IMG/VR virus record: IMGVR_UViG_3300006925_000092
Coordinates: 1 to 28,942 of that record
Strand: one strand, 5' to 3'
Length of the DNA: 28,942 bases
Source: a virus
The position numbers were made by a program, and so were the translations under genes. Positions within the stretch are counted from its first letter, which is position 1. Every line of letters starts with the position of its first letter. The notes under the pieces were generated by a model. That model had not been told where the DNA came from. It worked only from the letters and a program-made list of their open reading frames with translations, and searched no databases. Of the stretch, positions 24,259 through 28,942 are shown in pieces.

Positions 24259-26739
24259 TTATGAAAAGAAAAACTCACTGTCGAAGACCCCATCGATATC
24301 CAGCTCACCTTTTTCTGGGTATAGCTCATGCTCGAATGGCAGGGACTGGTACAGCTCCGCTAGCGGATCAGTCTTGACATACATATCCACAAAGCTCGGC
24401 TTCACGCACTTTTCGATGAACGTCGGCATCTGCGCTGCGTGGACTCCGAAGCTGTCATGGATCATAGCAAAGCTCTTGATACCTTCCTCGACCCCACGGT
24501 TCACCGCCATGCGAAGATGGGTTGCATCGAGGCTATGAACGAAGTTAGGGGCAACAGACAACGCCATGTCTTTAGAATCCAGCTTCGGTGTGTCATTGTA
24601 GTACGTAAGCGAAACCCTTCCGTTCATGTAAGTATCTTGTCGATGTTTTTTCTGGGACGCTCGATACTGTACGACCTGAAAGCCGTCAGGTGTTACCCAA
24701 GTCATCCGCTTGTCATATCCAGAGCAGTCGAGCTTGTTGTGGTACTTAGTCCACTCCCGTGCCACTGAGGACAACCAATCCATGGCTATCTTACCTTTGA
24801 CCACAACCTGATCGATAGCTGTCCAGATGTGACGGGCCAGCATGATGACCATCTCTTTGTCTTTCGACTTGTCCCACATCCGCTGGTGACCAGCCTTGAG
24901 CTTGTCGTCGTATCCCTCTTGGGTGTACTCCATGCAGCTCGAGAACTTACCGGCGTATGGGATGACCATGGTCTGACGCTTGGTCATCTTCCTGTCGATA
25001 CCAAACTTGACCCACAGGTGGGCATCAGCCGACCCTTCAGCCAGCAGTAGCTCCTTGGTCACATCAGCCACATCTTGGTAGATGTCTTGCCGAGGTAATC
25101 CTGGGATCAGGTTTACACTACGTCCACCAACCTCATCCCGCAGCATCGCTGAATAGTGCTGAAGGCCGCTGCAAGTTGCATCAACGTGGCAGGGGAAGTG
25201 TGAGATGAAAGCCTCACCGTTTGCGTTGGTCTCGAGGAAGTCTGCCCATTCCATGGCAAAGCTCAGGAACATGAATGGCTCATCGGCATCAAGCCACTCG
25301 AGATTTTTACGCCAATCCCTGCCGCACTTCACGATCCATTCTTCGTTGGCGACAACCCAGTCAGCCCGATCCTGAAGGGACACCTTGTCGTTCCCCCAAG
25401 CATTCGCTCCGGCCACAGCAAGCCAAGCTGCCTGTTCCATGTCGCTGATCTCAATACCGTTGGCGAACTCCAGCATCGATTTACCAAAGTCAGCCGCCTG
25501 TGGATTCAGGAACGCTGGGAGCGGGTAGGCTCGGCCCCTGACATCGAGGTTGTGCGGAAAGTATATCTCATGGAACGGCTGAAACTTACGGGCGATCTGT
25601 AACGTATAGATCACCGACAGCCGCTTCGAGATGTCCTCACGGTTCCTCGAGCGGATCAGGAAGACCTCGAGGTTGTGCTTTTTCTTTACATCCTCGTCAG
25701 TATCGTACCCGACAGGTTTCGGTGGTATCTGCACCTCATCAACCGTTGGGATTCCCCCTCGGTCACCTCCAAGCTCGTTGAAGACATAATCGAGGGCATC
25801 CACCATGCGGCGTTTGACCCGCCAAGGGGTCTCTTGGATGGCGTTGATGGCCGGAAGGGTCTGAGACCAATCCATGTGCATCATACGCTCAATGTCCCGC
25901 TTACCGGCACCTTTGATGATGCTGTACTTCTTGACCTTGCCTCGGTTCATGTACCCGCCTTTGAACAGGTTGAACTCAGCAGACCATGGGCGAGGCTTGA
26001 CGACCATCGGTAGGTACAACGTGAAATCCATCACAGACCGCTTACAAGCCTCCTCAACGTGATCTACCAGCTCCTTGGTGGGTAGGATGTACGTTTTGGT
26101 GTGGTCGTACTCTATGAGGCCCGTAGCCTCCATGAACAGGCTCATCATTGCATAGCCAATCAGCAAGCACTCACGCTGCGACCAGCCACGCCACTCGACC
26201 TGTTCCGCATCGAAATACATCCGGTATGTGCGAAGACGCCAATGGGGAGGGTAGGTGCGTCGATCCATGTCCTTGGTGATCTTGTCCAGAAGGTTCTTTC
26301 GTTCCTCGACGGAACCGAAGTGCTTCAGACGCCACTCAGTGTGAATCGCATCGACTGCCTTGATGCAGAACGATGTGCGTTTGATTGGCTTGTTCGAGAA
26401 TAGCGGAATCAGGTTGTACACCTGTTTCACGAAAAGGTATGAGATGACCTCTGGATCGAGACCAGTTTGACGTAGGTATTCAGCAGCCCTTGCTCCCCGA
26501 CCACCACTCTTCCTAGACAGGAACGAGATTACAGTCTCAGCAAAACGACGCTGGGTAGAAGAGACATAACGTGACCCGATCTTAGAATCAGACCAAGACC
26601 CTCTAGAGTTAGACTTTAAGTTATCTTTAGTTAATCTAGAGTACGAATTATCATATATCTCTGTTTCTATTTTTTCTTGCAAGACGCTATTACTATAGTC
26701 TGTGCCATAAGCTGACTCTAAGTAATCTTTAGTATCCAT
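24259..26739 (-). CDS. DNA-dependent RNA polymerase, single-subunit T7 type
   Basis: This 826-residue polymerase (T7: 883) transcribes the phage's middle and late genes. Catalytic residues align with T7: Asp520 in HVDATCSGLQHYS (Asp537), Lys587 and Tyr595 in MTKRQTMVIPYAG (Lys631, Tyr639), and Asp762 in IHDSFG (Asp812). PNFVHSLDATHLR precedes the last. The C-terminus ends FFFS, comparable to T7 FAFA. The promoter specificity loop (about 690-712, QYRASQKKHRQDTY) differs from T7, so the promoters should differ too. AGGAG lies 9 nt before the ATG. The first 50 codons are AT-rich, with TTA at Leu7, Leu36 and Leu41 and AGA at Arg35 and Arg46, unlike the rest. Confidence 0.97.
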   Translation of the reverse strand: MDTKDYLESAYGTDYSNSVLQEKIETEIYDNSYSRLTKDNLKSNSRGSWSDSKIGSRYVSSTQRRFAETVISFLSRKSGGRGARAAEYLRQTGLDPEVISYLFVKQVYNLIPLFSNKPIKRTSFCIKAVDAIHTEWRLKHFGSVEERKNLLDKITKDMDRRTYPPHWRLRTYRMYFDAEQVEWRGWSQRECLLIGYAMMSLFMEATGLIEYDHTKTYILPTKELVDHVEEACKRSVMDFTLYLPMVVKPRPWSAEFNLFKGGYMNRGKVKKYSIIKGAGKRDIERMMHMDWSQTLPAINAIQETPWRVKRRMVDALDYVFNELGGDRGGIPTVDEVQIPPKPVGYDTDEDVKKKHNLEVFLIRSRNREDISKRLSVIYTLQIARKFQPFHEIYFPHNLDVRGRAYPLPAFLNPQAADFGKSMLEFANGIEISDMEQAAWLAVAGANAWGNDKVSLQDRADWVVANEEWIVKCGRDWRKNLEWLDADEPFMFLSFAMEWADFLETNANGEAFISHFPCHVDATCSGLQHYSAMLRDEVGGRSVNLIPGLPRQDIYQDVADVTKELLLAEGSADAHLWVKFGIDRKMTKRQTMVIPYAGKFSSCMEYTQEGYDDKLKAGHQRMWDKSKDKEMVIMLARHIWTAIDQVVVKGKIAMDWLSSVAREWTKYHNKLDCSGYDKRMTWVTPDGFQVVQYRASQKKHRQDTYMNGRVSLTYYNDTPKLDSKDMALSVAPNFVHSLDATHLRMAVNRGVEEGIKSFAMIHDSFGVHAAQMPTFIEKCVKPSFVDMYVKTDPLAELYQSLPFEHELYPEKGELDIDGVFDSEFFFS

Positions 26740-26756
26740 GCTCAGATTCTCCTCTG

Positions 26757-26779
26757 CCCTTCTAGTGGGTGTTGTAAGT
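26757..26779 (-). promoter_or_regulatory. Candidate phage RNA polymerase promoter, copy B, upstream of the polymerase gene
   Basis: It equals copy A at 22 of 23 positions, in the same orientation. Its GAAGGG end lies about 20 bp before the RNA polymerase ATG, just ahead of the AGGAG site. If it works as a promoter of the phage enzyme, the polymerase gene activates itself. Confidence 0.65.
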
Positions 26780-26929
26780 TTTTACAGAAGCAGTGTGACC
26801 CCGCTTCTAAGTCCCTTACATATGTGTAAGTGTATATCCAGATCTAAGGCAATGCAGTGATTACAACGCCTTAGTGATGTTTATGTATGTGTAAGAGAGT
26901 CTGAAAGGATTTTAAGACTCTTGTGAAGG
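26780..26929. repeat. Non-coding repeat-rich segment between tRNA and RNA polymerase
   Basis: No credible ORF is present. I see three perfect inverted repeats: AGAAGC/GCTTCT (26786-26808), CTAAGGC/GCCTTAG (26844-26874) and AGAGTCT/AGACTCT (26896-26921). There is also a CTTACA-TATG-TGTAAG palindrome (26815-26830) and an exact 10-bp direct repeat TATGTGTAAG at 26821 and 26886. None has a U-run that would make it an intrinsic terminator. The segment is probably an attP arm with integrase or host-factor sites, or a regulatory leader for the RNA polymerase. Confidence 0.6.
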
Positions 26930-27016
26930 TGGTGGGGACACCGAGACTCGAACTCGGAAGTCATTGCTGACTACGGGTTTTAAGCCCGTTGCGTTTACCA
27001 ATTTCGCCATGCCCCC
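26930..27016 (-). tRNA. tRNA-Leu (anticodon UAA), complete with CCA; likely contains attP
   Basis: The 87-nt sequence folds as a class II tRNA: 7-bp acceptor stem (GGGGGCA with TGTCCCC, one G-U pair), D arm GCGAAATTGGTAAACGC, anticodon stem ACGGG/CCCGT with loop CTTAAAA (anticodon TAA at 26982-26980), long variable arm AGTCA/TGACT, T arm with GTTCGAGTC, and an encoded CCA end. It lies between integrase and RNA polymerase. Marine T7-like phages with integrases carry a tRNA fragment here as the attachment core, for example a tRNA-Leu match in cyanophage P-SSP7. Here the whole gene is present, so it may also be a working tRNA. Confidence 0.93.
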
Positions 27017-27026
27017 GTGCCATATA

Positions 27027-27054
27027 TGTCACCGTGTGTCACAGGTCGTGTCAC
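27027..27054. repeat. Three TGTCAC direct repeats next to the tRNA
   Basis: TGTCAC occurs at 27027, 27037 and 27049 in the 42 bp between the tRNA 5' end and the integrase stop. Spacing is about one helical turn. They resemble the GTGTAAG repeats on the other side of the tRNA (GTGTnA shared), and may be arm-type integrase sites. Confidence 0.45.
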
Positions 27055-27058
27055 ACTA

Positions 27059-28039
27059 TCATCCTTGCTCCAAAGCATCAAGACAGACATCCAGATCACT
27101 GGGTGCTAAGTGACTGTAACGCATGGTCATTGCTATGGTCGAGTGACCCAGCCAGACCTGTACACGCCTAATGTCCACACCGGATTGCACAAGCCTCGAA
27201 GCACAGGTGTGACGCATGACATGAGGGACAACATCATTGCCCAGCCCTGCCATGCCTCTAGCCTTCTCGAAGATCGAGCGGTAGGTGTACCTGTTGATGT
27301 GACCGAAGGGCTTGTCAGTGTCCTTTGGGCAACGCTCGAGGATGCTACGGCAACGCTGGGTCATCGGGATGGTACGAGGCTTGCCGCTCTTGGTTAGCCA
27401 CAGGGTGACCTTGCCGTCACTGTAGTCAGCCCAAGTAAACTTCAACGCCTCACCCATGCGGAACCCTGAGTCGATCAGGAATGCAGTGAAGTCACCATAC
27501 TCAGGACGCATGAAGGTCAGCTTCTCGAGCAGACGGGCTTCCTCGGCATCTGTGAGGAACCTGAGCCGACCTACGCCTTCCTTTCGGCGGTAGGCTGAGA
27601 TGTCAGGCTTGTCCTTCAAGACCTTTGTCTTCTTGGCCTGTGTCAGCACTTTCGACAGGGCTGCTAGTTTCCTGTTGATTGTACCGTCAGCGTTGCGTCG
27701 TTGCTTCAGCTCACTGACGATGGTCTCGAGGTGCTGGTCAGTGAACATGGACACAGGGATGTCATTGACGATCTGTGCGATTTCCCTGAGCTGTGCCACA
27801 ACCTTCTGCCCATGGTCAGTGTCACCCCACAGCACAGGATGGATGCGCCTGTAGTACTGTGTGAAGGTCTCTGAGCTAGGGGCTACACCCTCGGAGCTGA
27901 TAGGCTCACCTCGGGCTATTGCTAGCCGTACAGAGGCTTCCCACAGCTCGGCCTCGGCCTCAGTTGCGAAGTTCTTTCTGTGGCGTTGGTTGCCACTCTT
28001 TACGTCGCCTTGCCATTGCTTCCCACGCTGTCTCGCCAT
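27059..28039 (-). CDS. int: Tyrosine recombinase integrase
   Basis: The start chosen gives MARQRGKQWQGDVKSG (326 aa), with GGAG 8 nt upstream; the frame is open further up (to 28198) but only inside the neighbouring gene. The N-terminal arm-binding part is followed by a core-binding domain (about 55-150) and the catalytic domain. Catalytic residues are Arg194 (DSGFRMGEAL), His273 and Arg276 (HVMRHTCASRL), His299 (WLGHS) and the nucleophile Tyr308 (MRYSHL). The set is complete, so the enzyme is probably active. It should integrate the phage at a host tRNA-Leu gene, as the adjacent tRNA suggests. It lies among the early genes, so it could be expressed by host RNA polymerase before the phage polymerase. 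Confidence 0.95.
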   Translation of the reverse strand: MARQRGKQWQGDVKSGNQRHRKNFATEAEAELWEASVRLAIARGEPISSEGVAPSSETFTQYYRRIHPVLWGDTDHGQKVVAQLREIAQIVNDIPVSMFTDQHLETIVSELKQRRNADGTINRKLAALSKVLTQAKKTKVLKDKPDISAYRRKEGVGRLRFLTDAEEARLLEKLTFMRPEYGDFTAFLIDSGFRMGEALKFTWADYSDGKVTLWLTKSGKPRTIPMTQRCRSILERCPKDTDKPFGHINRYTYRSIFEKARGMAGLGNDVVPHVMRHTCASRLVQSGVDIRRVQVWLGHSTIAMTMRYSHLAPSDLDVCLDALEQG

Positions 28040-28274
28040 TGCGGTGTCTCCATTGTTGCCAGTATTTGTTGCGGAAGTGAGGTGAAAATATCTGTGCTGA
28101 ATATTCACTGTTCGCCAAGTAGAGGGTCTTCTTGTAGTAAGCCCCTTGTTTCTGTAAGTCTTGGGCCAACAAGTAATCACCTTCCCATTCTGCCTCACTC
28201 GAGGCGAACATCATGAAGCTGTGTGCCTCATGGGTGTTCAGTCCGTGATCATTTGCAGGTAAATACTCTTTCAT
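27960..28274 (-). CDS. 104-aa hypothetical protein overlapping the integrase start
   Basis: The start MKEYLPANDHGLNTHEAHSF is preceded by AGGAAAGG at good spacing; a further in-frame ATG 16 codons upstream lies in the MarR-like gene. The product is polar and rich in Trp, Tyr and Arg near the end (WQQWRHRNGETAWEAMARRRKEW). I recognise no family. It overlaps the MarR-like gene by 26 bp and runs 80 bp into the integrase gene in another frame. Ribosomes reading it pass over the integrase SD and start, so it could couple or hinder integrase translation. Confidence 0.6.
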   Translation of the reverse strand: MKEYLPANDHGLNTHEAHSFMMFASSEAEWEGDYLLAQDLQKQGAYYKKTLYLANSEYSAQIFSPHFRNKYWQQWRHRNGETAWEAMARRRKEWQPTPQKELRN

Positions 28275-28575
28275 GAAATGCCTTTCCTGCTTTGGTAAGT
28301 TTAACGACTCTGTAGCGTTCATCCTGGGGATCAGGATACGACTCGATAAACTCTAAGCCTTTAGCCTGTTTCCGTTTATCCTTCCACTTTCCCCACCATT
28401 TGATACACCGTGATGCTGTGGCGTTGCTGAGACCAAGGTATTGCTCCAGATCGTACTGGTGTTTACCTTCATTCTCCGCAACCCACATCAGCGTCAGGAT
28501 GTATGTCAGAGGCATGGCTGGATACAAGTTGTAGAATTGTTCAAGAACCCCCTTTATTTGGATCGTATGTTGCAT
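28249..28575 (-). CDS. MarR-like winged-helix transcriptional regulator
   Basis: The start MQHTIQIKGVLEQF (108 aa) has GGAAGG upstream; an ATG 6 codons earlier overlaps that SD and is unlikely. The fold reads as MarR: MPLTYILTLMWVAENEG (helix), YDLEQYLGLSNATASRCIKWW (HTH with recognition helix SNATASRCI), then a wing DPQDERYRVVKLTKAGKAF, which matches the MarR DxRxRxxxLTxxG pattern. Members bind DNA as dimers and usually repress. Here it lies between the first early gene and the integrase and is the only clear repressor candidate in the window, so a role in lysogeny or early-gene shut-off is likely but unproven. Confidence 0.82.
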   Translation of the reverse strand: MQHTIQIKGVLEQFYNLYPAMPLTYILTLMWVAENEGKHQYDLEQYLGLSNATASRCIKWWGKWKDKRKQAKGLEFIESYPDPQDERYRVVKLTKAGKAFHERVFTCK

Positions 28576-28609
28576 TGATGTACCTTCCCTCATTTATAGT
28601 CCGTAGGGC

Positions 28610-28626
28610 GACTCATTCACGACTCA
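28610..28626. promoter_or_regulatory. Direct repeat upstream of the MarR-like gene, possible operator
   Basis: GACTCA occurs twice, at 28610-28615 and 28621-28626, exactly 11 bp apart (one helical turn), just before the MarR-like gene. It may be an operator for autoregulation. MarR sites are usually inverted repeats, which weakens the case. Confidence 0.3.
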
Positions 28627-28848
28627 ACTCAAGAAACCAATCTTGCTTACCGATACGTAAGTAGACCCCATAGGAAAGTATTTCAAGTTGAAAGTATGTA
28701 GTGATATTGATTTTGAAATACGGTTCGTCCATACGGTTCTACCTTTCGAAGAATTTAATGGTGGGGCTGTAGGCCAATCGGCATCCGCACGAATACAGTA
28801 CAGATTACGCTCGGACTTAGCCTTTCCGATATAAGTTGCGTGTTCCAT
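28624..28848 (-). CDS. 74-aa hypothetical early protein
   Basis: It begins MEHATYIGKAKSERNLYCIR, with GGAG 7 nt before the ATG, and ends SVSKIGFLS. The protein is slightly basic with beta-strand-like stretches and no recognised family. It is the first gene in transcription order in this window, where T7-like phages place small proteins that act on the host, such as anti-restriction or host RNA polymerase inhibitors. That role is inferred from position only. Confidence 0.6.
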   Translation of the reverse strand: MEHATYIGKAKSERNLYCIRADADWPTAPPLNSSKGRTVWTNRISKSISLHTFNLKYFPMGSTYVSVSKIGFLS

Positions 28849-28879
28849 AGTTGCTCCAAAAGGATACGGTTGTGTGAAT

Positions 28880-28912
28880 CTTATACATGGGGGCAGTGGG
28901 TGCAGATGTCAA
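28880..28912 (-). promoter_or_regulatory. Possible host sigma70-type early promoter
   Basis: In minus sense a perfect TTGACA (28912-28907) is followed by TATAAG (28885-28880). The 21-bp gap is longer than the usual 17; an 18-bp spaced ATGTAT is the alternative -10. It lies about 32 bp before the first early ATG, where a host-read promoter is expected. Confidence 0.35.
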
Positions 28913-28942
28913 GGGCTTACAGAAGTAAATATATAAATGGAA

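Noticed and set aside
26683-26700. T7-promoter-like ACTATAG on the plus strand
   Set aside because: It points against all genes, lies inside the RNA polymerase coding sequence, and matches T7 only in a short AT-rich piece.
26896-26921. AGAGTCT/AGACTCT hairpin as a terminator after the tRNA
   Set aside because: No U-run follows the stem in either direction and the stem is only 7 bp with a 12-nt loop.
1-28942. CRISPR array, insertion sequence or host flanking DNA
   Set aside because: No regular spacer-repeat array, transposase or host-type gene is visible. Phage genes continue on both sides of the tRNA, so it is not a prophage boundary.

Overview
The window is most of the genome of a T7-like podovirus (Autographiviridae type). 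All genes lie on the minus strand, so the biological order runs from the right edge (early genes) to the left edge (late genes). The evidence is a single-subunit T7-type RNA polymerase followed by the T7 class II and III gene order: ssDNA-binding protein, endonuclease I, primase-helicase, DNA polymerase, 5'-3' exonuclease, portal, scaffold, capsid, tail tubes A and B, four internal virion proteins, tail fibre. A tyrosine integrase next to the polymerase, a MazG-type pyrophosphohydrolase, a class II ribonucleotide reductase and a MarR-type regulator resemble the layout of marine cyanopodoviruses and pelagiphages. G+C looks close to 48 percent by eye, higher than a SAR11 or Prochlorococcus phage would be expected to show, so another marine bacterium is a reasonable guess for the host. 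The sequence does not identify it.

Right end (about 26.7-28.9 kb), early and lysogeny region: a possible host-type promoter, a 74-aa unknown gene, a MarR-like winged-helix protein, a 104-aa unknown gene that overlaps the integrase start, the integrase, and a complete tRNA-Leu(UAA) that probably contains the attachment site. Between the tRNA and the RNA polymerase lies a 190-bp non-coding stretch full of inverted and direct repeats.

Middle (about 15.5-26.7 kb), transcription and DNA metabolism: RNA polymerase, then a tightly overlapping operon of two small genes, SSB, endonuclease I, primase-helicase, an HTH protein, a 67-aa protein, DNA polymerase, exonuclease, a DUF3310 protein, the MazG-like enzyme and the RNR. 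Two near-identical 23-bp elements, one upstream of the polymerase and one just downstream of it, are the best candidates for promoters of the phage polymerase.

Left (1-15.5 kb), virion: a proline-rich small protein, portal, scaffold, a small HNH protein, capsid, a strong intrinsic terminator, tail tubes A and B, internal virion proteins and a tail fibre cut by the left edge. Terminase and lysis genes are not in the window and presumably lie beyond the left edge. Genes are packed with stop/start overlaps (TAATG, TGATG, GTGA), so much of the translation is probably coupled. The most unusual points are the polymerase-promoter pair, including one in front of the polymerase's own gene; the full-length tRNA at the presumed attP; a MarR-type rather than CI-type regulator beside the integrase; and an apparent excess of the palindrome CTCGAG.
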